64,000 nt of DNA from Syngnathus acus (Eukaryota; Chordata; Actinopteri; Syngnathiformes; Syngnathidae): contig NC_051095.1 in assembly GCF_901709675.1 (NCBI RefSeq), forward strand, positions 6,013,956 through 6,077,955, written 5' to 3'. Position 1 is the stretch's first letter; each line of letters starts with the position of its first letter. The notes under the pieces are model-generated. The model saw only the letters and a program-made list of their open reading frames with translations. It did not search any database and was not told the origin of the DNA. A program made the position numbers and the translations under genes. Positions 26,622 to 44,300 of the stretch are shown one piece after another.

Positions 26622-27096
26622 CCGTTTTCCCATGTATAATGCGCAAAATTTAACTAATTTATTGTCCTAAAATCTGGGGTGCGCATTATACATGGGTACA
26701 ATTTTTTTTTTAAATCCGGATATCATACGGAGGCCGCCATTACAGATGCACTTTCTTCTCTGCTGTTCACTTCAAACACGCTCCATACGAACACAATGCT
26801 CTCGTATCAGACGCTTGCTCGATCACCTGCTCGTTTGCTGTTACAATGTACCCTACACAAATCCGAAACATTTCTTCACTATTGAGTTTGCTAGCCCATG
26901 CGCAGTGATACTGACCGGCAGAATAACATCCGGTTGTTCCCAAAGATGATCTTTTTTCTGAAATAATTTTACGTTTACGGACTTAAGTAGGAGTCAAAAT
27001 TTGGGTGCATATTATACAGGCTTTTTTCCAGCATCAACATGCCATTTTTAGGGTGCGTATTATACATGGGGGCGCATTATACATGGAAAAAAACGG
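26622..27096. mobile_element. TA-flanked MITE
   Basis: Left end CCGTTTTCCCATGTATAATG; right end is its inverted complement (catggaaaaaaacgg), with further inner repeats of gcgcattatacatg. A TA dinucleotide flanks both ends (26620-26621 and 27097-27098), as for Tc1/mariner-type elements. No transposase ORF. It ends 103 bp before the first exon of the truncated SH3TC2-like gene. Confidence 0.75.
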
Positions 27097-27199
27097 TAAG
27101 TGCTGCTTTTATGCTAACAGAATTAGCACCACGTTGTTGGCGACAGGCAAGAGAATGAAGGGCAGACGAGCTTTTGTTTCTTTTGGTCTTGGAACCCAG

Positions 27200-32799
<5,600 letters not shown>

Positions 32800-32824
32800 G
32801 TGCCGCCAGGCGACTGCTGTCTTT

Positions 32825-32975
32825 GAGTAATTCTGCACTACCGTCTGACGTTTCTGTGCACTAGTAGAACTACGTTTTGTTACTGGTGAGCTGAAACTTG
32901 TCGACAACTGTGTCCTGTTAGTTGTGCCAGTTAACCTTAGTAGTAGTGGTAGCAGCAATTGCACTGGCATAGCTA
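32825..32975. repeat. Displaced fragment of the hAT-like element interior
   Basis: Nearly the same as 30860-30990 (ctaccgtctgacgtttctgt, gcaattgcactggcatagct) but without element ends. It lies directly after the SH3TC2-like stop and contributes to its 3' UTR. Confidence 0.75.
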
Positions 32976-33269
32976 TGATTCTTTTACTTTTTGTAGGGGT
33001 AGGGTGGAAATATGCCAAGGGTCTCTCTGAAAATACTCGAGTCAGTTAAAACCCACGCAAGCACGGGGAGAGCATGCAAACGGGAGAGCGGAAGAAATGA
33101 AACGTCTTGGGTACAGAAATAATCATAACTCAGTTGCCACGCTCTTCCCATGAGACATTTGCTCCGACAAACGAGTGCAAATTGGTTGGAAAAATAGCCA
33201 AAAGAGCGCAATCCTTAATGACTTGCGTGATGAAGTAACTATAAGGATAAACAAGATGAATTTTCAAGT

Positions 33270-33275
33270 AATAAA
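33270..33275 (+). terminator. Candidate polyadenylation signal of SH3TC2-like copy 1
   Basis: AATAAA hexamer 471 bp past the stop; preserved in copy 2 near 56408. Confidence 0.35.
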
Positions 33276-33329
33276 GTGTCAGTTCTTGCACTGGGTTCCG
33301 CCAATCAGGTCTCCCCTTGTCCCTGTTCC

Positions 33330-33720
33330 TATCGCCTCCTTCCCCCAAGTGAGGAGTTGTACAGGTTGAGGGCATTTAGCAGTCTATTGGTCCCACGCTT
33401 GAGGAGGAGCAGGCTCCCACTGAACAGGCTCCTCTGAATGATGCTAGCGTTATTAAATCAAAGTCAAAGTCTGCTTTACTGTCAATTTCTTCACATGCCA
33501 AGACACACAAAGAAATTGAAATTACGTTCCCACTATCCCACGGTGACAAGACATAGTACACAATATACATACAAGTAAACAACACAAAAAAATAAAAACA
33601 AGAAGGCACAAACAATGAATAAATAAGAGTGATGAATAAATAATAAATAAATAACATAATAAATAAGAGGAGCAAAAATGGAGCAAGTGTGCAGACAGCA
33701 GACAGTCAGAATAGAGCGCA
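33330..33720 (-). mobile_element. LINE 3' tail fragment, minus strand
   Basis: The reverse complement of 33455-33560 closely matches the tail of the plus-strand LINE at 26190-26280 (agtctgctttactgtcaatt, cacatgccaagacacacaaa). The TPR gene is therefore bracketed by inverted LINE tails. Confidence 0.75.
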
Positions 33721-34213
33721 AACTAACAGCCTGGAGTATATTTTTAATTTATGGCACATTTGTAAAACTGCTGTTATGTCTTGTCGAAAGCCAACCAACT
33801 TGATGCTTTACTAGCATTCCCTGAAGGGCTAACGCCTTAGTCAAGAAAGGTGAGTGTAATTGATTATTAGAATTCAAGAGTTTTTTATTCTCCATGTTTG
33901 AGCGTGCCAAACAAGGAATTTGACGATTCGCTGGTTGTTTACTGTTGTTCAAGTGTAGAAATAAAGACCGTTTACAAATGTCAAAGAAATGAAAGCGTCC
34001 GTGTGCTTGCAGGCTTTGTGACGTGTGTGACGGTCACATAGCGCGTGGGCGCGGCCTGTCTTGGGGGTAGTCAAACAAGTCGTTTGAGCTTTCTTCATCC
34101 TTTGGCCGTTTTGACTTCATTCGCCTACTTTCGGTGGCTTTGTGAGTTTGCGGACGGTCTCTTCTACTTTCAGTGACTTCGTGAGTTTGCGGACGGTCTC
34201 TTCGCCACTAAAC
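33721..34213. promoter_or_regulatory. Lectin B upstream region with a 39-bp tandem duplication
   Basis: Two 39-bp units, 34125-34163 and 34164-34202, each ending tgcggacggtctctt, lie just before the start codon and so in the 5' UTR or proximal promoter. The same pair precedes copy C (57263-57340). Upstream is a short GC-rich patch (about 34018-34065). No TATA box is obvious. Copy A lacks this upstream sequence. Confidence 0.45.
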
Positions 34214-34849
34214 ATGTGGGAGCGACTTACCTGCTTTGTCATCATGATCAGTATCCACTGGACGTGCGCTACAGGTCAGAAACTTTCATCACTTGATTGC
34301 AATTTGGATGGCTTTGAGCTCCGCGTAGAGTGCAGCCAGGCGTATTGTTTTACTTTCTTATCATGTATCATTGAGCCATCATTGGATTGTTAAGAAGCCC
34401 CGTGTCATTATTTCAAGAATCATTTGGCGGCTGATGTGTCCTTTTGGATCATTTTCATGTCAAACTCGGCTTTGTGGGTTACTGTTCTGTCACGAGAGCA
34501 TGGGACCAACTTTACTTTGAAATGATCAGCTACTACCGTTGAGTCAATTGAACGCCGACCTTATCATATAGTCGCCATATTATTATTATTATTATTTTCA
34601 ATACATTGGATAGAGATGTCTAAAGCAGTTCACAAACTATCAACCTTGTGAATGAGTGTAATAAGGCGAAATCGCCAGCAGATGTCGACAGTGTCTTGGA
34701 CGAGAGCATCCAGTGTACAAGTTAATAATGAGCCCATTTTGCAGGATGTAAAGTTGTAATAAGCGTGTTGCATTTGCCGAAATAAACAAAATCAAAACAA
34801 GTTATCCCGTTATCGGCGTTGTAAGACCATGTGGTAACTTGAACGTTTT

Positions 34850-35400
34850 ATTCTCATCATGATCGAGCAACATAAAAACGCTCATGCTGCTCTTCTTACA
34901 TTGGATGACGTGTCAATTGAAGTGATGCTAAAACATAGAAATGCTCATGCTGCTCTCATCATTGGATGACGTGTCACATGCTTCGACGTTATTTTCCTCA
35001 TGATCGATCGAAATAGAAATGCTCATGCTGCTCTTCTTAATCGTTGGATGACGTGTCAATTGAAGTGATGCTTAAACGTTATTTTTATCGTGATCGATCA
35101 ACATAGAAATGCTCATGCTGCTCTTGTCGTTGGATGACGTGTCCATTGAAGTGACGCTAAAACGTTATTTTCATCATGAGATCGATCAACATGCTGCTCT
35201 TGTCATTGGATGACGTGTCAGTCGAAGTGATGCTGAAACGTTCTTTCCTCATGATCGATCAACGTAAGAAATGCTCATGCTGCTCTAATTCTCATTGGAT
35301 GACGTGTCAATTGAAGGGTTGCTAAAACGTTATTTTCATTATGAACATAGAAATGCTCATGCTGCTCGTTGTGTTTATACGGAGTAGAAATGAACGCTCG
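34850..35400. repeat. CRE-like minisatellite in lectin B intron 1
   Basis: About seven imperfect units with ttggatgacgtgtcaattga, gaaatgctcatgctgctc and catgatcgatcaac. Each carries TGACGTGTCA, close to a CREB/ATF-type site. One further unit lies at 35575-35640. Present in copy C, absent from copy A. Confidence 0.85.
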
Positions 35401-38400
35401 TGCAACTTTCTTTATTCAGCAACTGTTTATTCCTCGCTTACTCGTGTGTAACATAGCAGTACAACGCCCCTGGCGCACCACAGCGCCCCCACGCGTCCAC
35501 GTTATGCAAGACCTCCAATAACACACTATATAATATTATAGTATCAACATACTACAATACCACACTGCTATTCTTATCATTGGACGACGTGTCAAGTGAA
35601 GTGATGCTAAAACGTTATTTTCATCATGATCGATCAACAGAGCCTGCACGCGCGCGCATCTTTTGTCATTGGGTGTCATTGGACGACGCCGTGCGCCGTC
35701 ACTCACGAGCTCCGAGGTCATTATATGAAAATGCACTGCCGAGGCTATTATCAATGTGATAACATTTTTCAACTTGAAGAATGACAAAAATACAACATAA
35801 AGAGGCATTAGATTTCATGTTTTAAAAAAAAGTTTGTCAACCTAGTCAACCTAAATTTGTTGTTAGGTTTGTAGTCACAAAACTCAATGCCGTTAACAAG
35901 GAGTAGCCGATCAAAAACCTCATCAAAGAGACATCAATAAACACACAAATCCATATGATGATTTATTTATACAAGACCTACTTACGAGCAAAGATGATTT
36001 GTCTTTGCGATTGATTTTGCCAGCCTTATCTTTCACAATCGGGACAATATCGACTTGATTAAATTTGGCTCGAATCGAAAGAAACCCCAGAAAAACAGAT
36101 GGCTGGTATTGTTTTCCCATTGAAAATGGTCAGTGCTCAGCAGATAACTTGTGGGCACCACATGCCTGATTTCTTAGGCTTGATAACAATATGGTTGACT
36201 TCCTGTACAGAAAATAGTCACACGCTCCTGTTTGTTCTGTTATCGCACACAAAAAGAACTTGCGACACAGTTCCAAATATTTCTGCCGTGAGTGTTCCAT
36301 TTGCACCATCTAAATGTGTTTTCAAAGAATTCACTTAGTAGTAATTCATTTCTTTTTCGCAATGAATTTCTCTCTCAAAAATTTCATTTCTTTTTCTCAG
36401 TGATATTCTTTGCAAAATTCAGCCGGACTTTTACGAGAGACTCTGATTTTCAGTGCGTGTTCATCTGAATATTGCATTTGCCCCTCAGAGTCCATTCGAG
36501 GCCCGTGCTTATTCGGTTAACCTGACTTGAGCCCGCAGTTTAAAAGCCCTTCTTCCCCATGAAACCCCTGCACTGCTCAGCCCAGCCTGGCTTGGCTTTG
36601 TACTTTGTCATTTAATTCAAGGACACGGGCTTCCTGAGATAAAAAGAGTGGAGCGGGGTCCAACTGTTCCAATGTTAGTCAATTGAGTTGCCTTGTGCTT
36701 TAGCACCCCCCAGTGGTGAAATGTGCGATGACCTGATTTGGGCTTACGTCATTGGTCATCAATTTGCCACACGTGCGTGACTGGTGGGTGGGGATCGCTG
36801 ATGGTGAAGATGAAGTGCTAACACTGAGTTTGAGTTCGATTCATTTTGTCTCTCATAGTACCTCTGATGAAAATGACAGGCATCTTTTAACTTGCGCAAT
36901 TGGTGGCTGACTACACCCTTTGTTTGCCCCACTGTACGTCTGAAGCTTAATAGCAGAACTTTGGGGCAGTTGTGTGCAATCTCATGTCATGATCTGTGGA
37001 CATGTAATCATGATCAATGATGTTGTGAAGAAATAAAAGTGAATCAATCAACCAATCAATCCTTGGCAGGCACAAGTGATGCTTTGATGCAAACAATCAG
37101 CAGCTCACCCCAAAATGAAGGACAGGCAAGTTTTTGGAAGGGGCCAAAGGGACAATGAGCATTGCCCCCCCTGACAGAATCCTCGTGCATTTGGTTGCCA
37201 TGCGCCCAATGAAGAGCATCAAGTAAAAACATGCCATCGGTGTGCTCTGATCTGTCTGCCCGTTCCCCAAATTATGCCCTCAGCCAACCAGTGTGCTCAC
37301 GGGTGGCGCGGGCATGGCACCAGCTGCTACAAGAAGATGGCAGTCCCCAACGGTTGGCTCGGCGCCTGGCACCACTGCGTCTCTGAGGGCGGCAACCTGG
37401 TCTCGATCACCTCCTCGGCCGAGGAAGACTTTGTGAAGGCCACCATGGCCAAGTACAACCACTTCTGGCTGGGACTCTCCAACCAGGTGAGACGGAAGCG
37501 GCAGTGGACTCTGCGGCGACAACTGGAACTGTTTTCTTTTCTCCCCCCAGAAATGCGACAAGGTCTGGTGTCGCTTTGAAGGCGGGAGCCAGAAGGCTGG
37601 CCTGGTCCGATGGCGAGACAATAAAGCACACCAACTGGGCCCCAAATCAACTCGAAAGGTAAGACCTCACAACTCTGCATGCTGTTGTCAGGCGGAGACG
37701 TCGGCGTAAAGTTTCTGGAACCAATTTTGAGAACGACCACTCAAGGAAAAATAGGAAAATGTTCCTTTTTTGTTTTTTAATCTACCGACAGCGCCGACGT
37801 CGCGTCCTGCGCCTACGTCGACCAAAAGGTTTGGAAGAATTCCGGGAAGTGGAGGTCTGGCTCCTGCGCTTCCTCCTTAGCCTACATGTGCAAACGGCCG
37901 CTGGGTAAGCCTGCATGTTTGTAATCAGGTTGACTTTGAAAGGAGAAAAGCTCAAACAGGGTCTTTTTCTATGCAGACTGCCCGACGTGTTCCCCCAAAA
38001 GTGGTCCTGCTGTAGTGAAGAGTGAGTTGCAGCACGCCTATTTGCACCATCTGGTCATGGTTTCCTCCTCAATGTTTTTCTTTGTGGCCTCAGCTTCTGA
38101 CTGCGACGATGGCAACGTCCTTTCTGGCGATCATTGCTATTTTCATGGCCCGAGTCCTGCAACTCAAGAGGATGCTGAGGAGTTCTGTCTCGCCCGGGGA
38201 GCCCAACTGCCTCGCGTCCACTCTAAGCGAGATGGCCAATTCCTGTCTGGTAAGCACCAAGAGGAACCGCCGTAGTCGTCACTTGGCTGAAGCTCTTCTT
38301 GCCCTGAAGCTCTTGTTCTCCCTCCTTTCATCAAGATCACTTTCAAAGTAGTCATTATCCTTGGGTGGGACTCAAGAAGAAGGGCAACGACTACAAGTGG

Positions 38401-39309
38401 AGTGACGGAACAGCTTTGGTAAGTGAATTGCTGGAGGCCTTTGGAAAAGTCGGTGTGCAGGCATCCGTTTTGTCTTGAGGCATCGGGCAGCCGATGACAC
38501 ATTTTTGGCGCTCTGATTTTAAAGACAGCGAGGAGGCAGTTAAGATGTCCAGGAAATATCCTGGATGGTGCCTCTGGTTTGTCTTTAGGTCTTCAGGTTT
38601 AGTTGCATTGTGCATGAGACCTTTGGCTCGCCAGAGAGGGCACAACATGCTTCATTTCATTGCAATGTTCATACTACTTTGACTGACAATAAAGTGAAGC
38701 CGACAAACCAAAATGAAACTTGAATGAGAGAAGGTACGCCATTAAGTGAGGAAATGCGGCAGGAAGACGACCAGATCAAATGCAACACGCTAAAGTTCTG
38801 TCCAAAATCTCGTCCGCAGGACTACGAAGACCTCAATGACAGACGCTACTCCTGTGGTGACTGCGCATTCATGACTTCTGACGCACAGATCAACCTGAAC
38901 TACAGATGCCAATACAAGCAGTCAGTTATCTGCCAAACAGGTGCTAACGTCGCTCCCGAGCGCTCCTTTTGGACGGCTCCCGCATTTGCTTATACCCCCT
39001 TTCTCTGCAGCCAAGCGCGGCGGAGAGCGTCCACAGCTGCCACCATTGGTGGGCCAACCTGGTAGGTGTCCAGCACTGGCGCCGTCCGTCTTGCACTGTC
39101 TTGCGTAACGCCGTCTTATGTCTGGCTCGCAGACTGGACTGAAAAATGCGGCTGGTGGCTGGACCACCCCTCCAGCGTCTTCTGCTACCTGATCATCCCA
39201 CAGCCCACCAAGACCTGGCAGAAGGCGCAAGACCACTGCCAAGCCCACCAAGGGAACCTGGTCAGCATCGCCGACTCGCACGAGCAGGACTTTGTACACG
39301 GTAGGCGGC

Positions 39310-41120
39310 CGTGAATTAAAATATTGGCCATGAACAAGTTCTGTTTATTTTGCACATATTTAAAACACGTAAATAGGAAAATAAAGCACTTTAAAGTGCC
39401 ATATCTAAGTCACCCAAAATGAAAAAAAACAACAAAGAATGCTGGAGTAGGAGGAAGCAGAGCTTTTTAGATTCCCACCCTAATCCATTCAACAAATAAT
39501 TCAACATACAAATCAATAAAACAGAAGTAGACACACTTTCAGATTCCTTTTTGCCTGTGTGTAGTCACTTTGTCTTTTTTCTCATGCATGTTAAGAGACC
39601 AGATTTGATACACTTTTTTGAGCAGTTTTTAAGTGCGCTCGTTTTCCTCGACCATTGCACAATTTCACCCCACAAACAGTTATACACATTTGTATGGTTG
39701 TTCAGCAGACTTTTCCACGCCTAATATTCAGTTTCCGTCTCAGGTGATAGCCACCCTGCCTGCCTTTCCATAAAAAACAAAAAACAAAAAAAGTGTCTCC
39801 CGCTTGGAAGAAGGTCACCATATCTTGCTGTGTACATCATAATTTGAGCTGTCTTGTGTTTGATCAAGATCCCTGAGTGACAAAAGTTTTGTCTGGTATT
39901 ATAAAAAGTGCGTTTGTATTCTCCTTGTTATTTTCCTTATTGCTTGACTTATTCGGTGTTACCCCATATTCCCCACACAGTAGTTCAGATATGGCAATCT
40001 GAGTAGATGCTTCCGAATTGCCTTTGACATTTTTGTTTTTACATGATTTCCAGCAGATTTTTATTGTCAACAGTCACACCCAGGAGTTTTATGTCAGAAG
40101 CTCTTTCCATCATAAGATTGTCACTTTTCCCTTCCAAATGAGGTTCGATATGTATACTTTGCAAATCATGCGAATTGTGTATCACTCAAATTGTGGTTGT
40201 TTCCATAAGCTGCTGTCAATTGTCCACAGCGCAATAGATGTTTGTATCATGAGCAAAACAAAATGCATTTACCGTAATTTTCGGACTATAAGTCGCACCG
40301 GAGTATAAGTCGCACCAGCCATAAAATGCCCAAAAAGTGAAAAAAATCCATATATGTATATAAATGGCTCCTGAGTATAAGTCGCCCCCCCACCCAAACT
40401 ATGAAAAAAACCCGCGACTTATAGTCAGAAAATTACGGTAATTGTTTTTGATGCATTACTGCACGATGATCGTGTTTAGGAGCAAGGACAGCCGACCCTT
40501 GAGGTTCTCCACATGTTATGGGCAAAAGGTCTGATCTCCAATTTTTACAAATTGCTGCCTGTTGATTAAGTCGCTCCTCACCCAGTCCACTCTGATGCCA
40601 TGATTTATTGTGTCGAATGCTTTCTTTAGATCTGTGAAAATACCCATCACCTTTTTTTTGTGTGTGACGCTCTCGATAGGATCCATTAGTGCCATTGATG
40701 TTGCTCTGACCCCCACGAATCCATATTCACTTTTTTCTTTTCTTTATTGAACAAAGAGTTTTTCTGTGAAACCTTTTCAAGGATCTCGGAGAACTGAAAG
40801 AGCAGAGAGAGAGAATGGCGTGTAATTAGTCTATTTCTACAGTGGTAGTAGTAGCTATTTTCATATCCTTTGGAAATCTACCAGATGTAAGACATAATGC
40901 GTATGTGAGTCAGTGGTTGTACAATTTCATCAAGAACTTTTGTTGATGCTACACATATCAATATCATTGTCATCAGTTGAGGTTTTACTTCTACACCAAG
41001 AAATATATGGATTGAGCAGCCGAGTCTGTCTGGCAGGTCCCGCATTGACCAAAAAACCCAAACAAAAAAACAACTATTCATTGACCACCACTTTCATATT
41101 GTGTATCGATCGCTCGATTT
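39310..41120 (-). mobile_element. Decayed LINE, minus strand, inside lectin B CTLD3
   Basis: On the minus strand, 40520-40720 reads IFTDLKKAFDTINH, a reverse transcriptase motif, followed by RQQFVKIGDQ. 39860-40110 holds the degraded C-terminus (LLGVTVDNK region). An AT-rich tail ends near 39325. Multiple stops. It splits the first and second CTLD3 exons (39300 and 41507). A MITE is nested in it. Confidence 0.75.
40272..40438. mobile_element. Short TA-flanked MITE nested in the LINE
   Basis: Ends CCGTAATTTTCGGACTATAA and its near inverted complement ttatagtcagaaaattacgg, flanked by TA on both sides. 167 bp with repeated ataagtcgc; can fold into a long hairpin. A second copy is at 63405-63571. 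Confidence 0.85.
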
Positions 41121-41232
41121 CAATACAATAAGCCGGGTACTTTGTGTTTTTGTTTTTAGCTCCAGTGTTTAATACCTTCCGTCCACATCCCCTTTGTATT
41201 AATTTATATATCTCTTTACAGGACAGGTTTGA

Positions 41233-41300
41233 TGGTACAGTAATCCCTCGTTTACCGCGGATAAATTGGTTTCAAGACCACCCGCAAAGTAGTGTCACCC
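41233..41300. repeat. Possible mariner-type repeat end
   Basis: The sequence acagtaatccctcgtttacc with cgcgg resembles the terminal part of a common vertebrate mariner-derived repeat. Only one end is seen, so support is weak. Confidence 0.35.
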
Positions 41301-44300
41301 TTTTTTTTTTTTTTTAAACATACATTGTTTGTGTATCAATAAGTGGATATGAAACCATATAAGTGCATATGTTATCATTAGAACATGAAATAATAGTTCA
41401 AGCGTAGTATACCGCACTGTTATTGCTGGCTTGGTGTTGATACTACTTCTCGTCATCTTGGCTAACATCCCCCTATTCTTCTTGCATGTTCTCTTTTGAT
41501 CCACAGTTCTCTTCAAGAGTCAGGCACAAGCGTCCTCTCTGTGGTTGGGCGCCGATGTCTCACTTGATGACGATGACGGCAAATGGACTGACCGATCCTC
41601 GTTCACGTTCAAGCGCCAATGTGAAGGTCGGTCGGAGACGGTTGTCTGCTGCATTTTGGAGGAACGGAGGAGCACTGAGATCTTGTCTCCCTCCCTCCAG
41701 GTGACGCCAAAGGGGGTATTGTCTTTCCTTGCTCACTGGCAGCGGCGACTGGAAGTACGACCCGTGCGGCAACGAGAGAGGCTACGTCTGCAAGAAAAGA
41801 GGAAAAGGTAAGTGAGGCATGACGCCCCACCGACCGTTATCGCCCCTTGACGTCCGTCTGTGCCTTAATGTCTGTCTTTTCGTTTTCTCTTGCAGGAGTG
41901 AAAGAATCTTCCCCGACTCTTGTCGGTAAGTCAGACTGAGCGTCAAAAAAAAAGATCCTGGAGTCACACCATGCCAACCAACAAATTCTGTGCAGTTTTT
42001 TGTTCATTTTTGTGAAGTATTCAGCCACGTGTTGAATGTTTTTTGCATCGTCTTAACTTGCACAGCGCCACTTTGTATGCGGCCGCGGTTGTTTCTCAAG
42101 CGTGAAGGTGAATTTTCCGGAGTCATTTAAAGAAAATGCACTGGGCTGAGCTTAACCTAGTCGAGTGATCTTCCAATTTGCCCGACCTGAGAAAATGACC
42201 CTTTGCTCAAAAGTGGGCTGCAGGGCAAAACAGGAGTGTGCTCTGATCTGGCCGCCTGTTCCCCAAATTGTGCCCTCAGACGGCAAGTGTGATCCCGGGT
42301 GGGTCGAGCGGGACTCCAGCTGCTACAAGAAGGAGGTGAAGCCCAACGGTTGGCTGGGGGCCTGGCACCACTGCGTCTGGCTGGGCGGCAACCTGGTCTC
42401 GATCACCTCCTCGATCGAGGAAGACTTTGTGAAGACGACCATGGACAAGGACACCCCCTTCTGGCTGGGACTCTCCAACCAGGTGAGATGGAAGCGGCAG
42501 TGGACTCTGGAGAAACAACTGGGACTGTTGTTGTTTTTCCCCGCAGAAATGCGACGACTCCTGGTGTCGCTTTGAAGGCGGGAGCCAGAAGCTGGCCTGG
42601 TCTGATGGCCAGACAACAACACACACCAACTGGGCCCCAAAAGAACTCGAAAGGTAAGACCTCACAACTCTGCATGCTGTTGTCAGGCGGAGGTTCTGGA
42701 ACCAATTTTGAAGACGGACACTTTTGGAGGAAAACAAAACAGGAAAATAATTTTTCTCCCGACAGCGCCGACGTTGCGTCCTGCGCCTACGTCAACCAAG
42801 GGGGAATAGGAGAGCCTGGGAAGTGGCGCTCTGGCTCCTGTCATTCCTCGTTGGCCTACATGTGCAAACGGCCGCAGAGTAAGCCTGCACGTCCGTGCTC
42901 ACGTTGCCAATGAAAGAAGCAAACGGGTCTTTTTTTGTGCAGGCTGCCCAGAGGGACAGACGTGTTCCCCCAAACATGGTCCTGCTGTAGTGAAGAGTGA
43001 GTTGCAGCACGCTTATTTGCACTTTGGCCGTCTTGTCACGGTAACGTTTTTCTTTACGGGCCCAGCTGCCTACTGCGACGACAACACCTTCCACTATGAC
43101 GATTATTGTTACCGTTACGAGAAGACGCATGAAAATTATGACAATGCTGAGAAGTTCTGTCAAGCCCGGGGAGGCCACCTGGCTAGCGTCCACTCTAAGC
43201 AAGAGGCCCAATTTGTGTATGGTGAGCACCAAGAGGAACCGCCGCACTCGTCATTTGCCTGAAGCTCTTCTTGCCCTGAAACTCTTCTTGTCCTTCCTTC
43301 CTTTCCTCAAGATCACTCGCAGACCCAACAATCTGCTTTGGTGGGACTCAAGAATACGACGGGCGACGACTACGAGTGGAGTGACGGAACAACCTTTGTA
43401 AGTGAATTGCCTATTTTTCAAAAGCTGCGCTGGGAAAGTCCAAATTTGAGCAGCATAAAAAAAAGGGGAGAAATGCCGCTCAACGATTGGATTGTTTTGG
43501 AGGGGAAATGGGCAAAACGTGGGCGCGAGTGAGCCGAGGAAGGGCGTTGGGAGTCCAATACACGAGTGTCGTCCGCAGGAGTACAAACAATGGGAAAAAG
43601 GCACCTCGGGGGACTGTGCGTTCCCAAATTCTGTTGGGGAGTTGAGTGGCTGTCAGTGCTCAACGGCGCGGCCATTCTTCTGCAAAACAGGTGCAAACGT
43701 CGCTCCCGAGCGCTCCTTTTTGGACGCATCCATCGCATTTGCTGATATTTGCCCACCCCCCTTCCTTGCAGCCAAGCACGGAGGGACTCGACGGCTGGCA
43801 TCATCAGTCAGCCTAGTCAGTAGGTGTCCCGCACTGCCGCTGTCTTATGCCGCACTGCCGCTGTCTTATGCCGTCTTACGCCGTCTGGCTCGCAGGCTGG
43901 ACTGACAAATGCGGCTGGTGGCTGGACAACCCCACCAACGACTTCTGCTACCAGATGATCAGCCAGCCCACCAAGACCTGGCAGAAGGCGCAAGACGACT
44001 GCAAACGCCTCGAAGGGGACCTGCTCAGCATCACCGACACCGATGAGCAGGCCTTCATAAAGGGTAGGCTGGCCGGTAATTTGCGTATGACTCGAGAAAG
44101 AAACTTTGATTTTTTTCCCTACTTCACCTTCCTTTCCAACTCGAAACGTGATCAAGCTGAGATATGGCCAGCTTTGCTTGGTTGTTTTTTGGCTTCCCTC
44201 TTTGTTGCAGTATTGTTAGCACTTTGTCATGGCTGTGCCACACCTGTCAAGTTGTAGTCAAGTGTGAGTTGTTTTGGAATCGTGCATGTTCTCCTTGGGA

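Noticed and set aside
26679-26949. Small plus-strand frames near 26.7-26.9 kb
   Set aside because: They lie inside a TA-flanked MITE and show no transposase motif.
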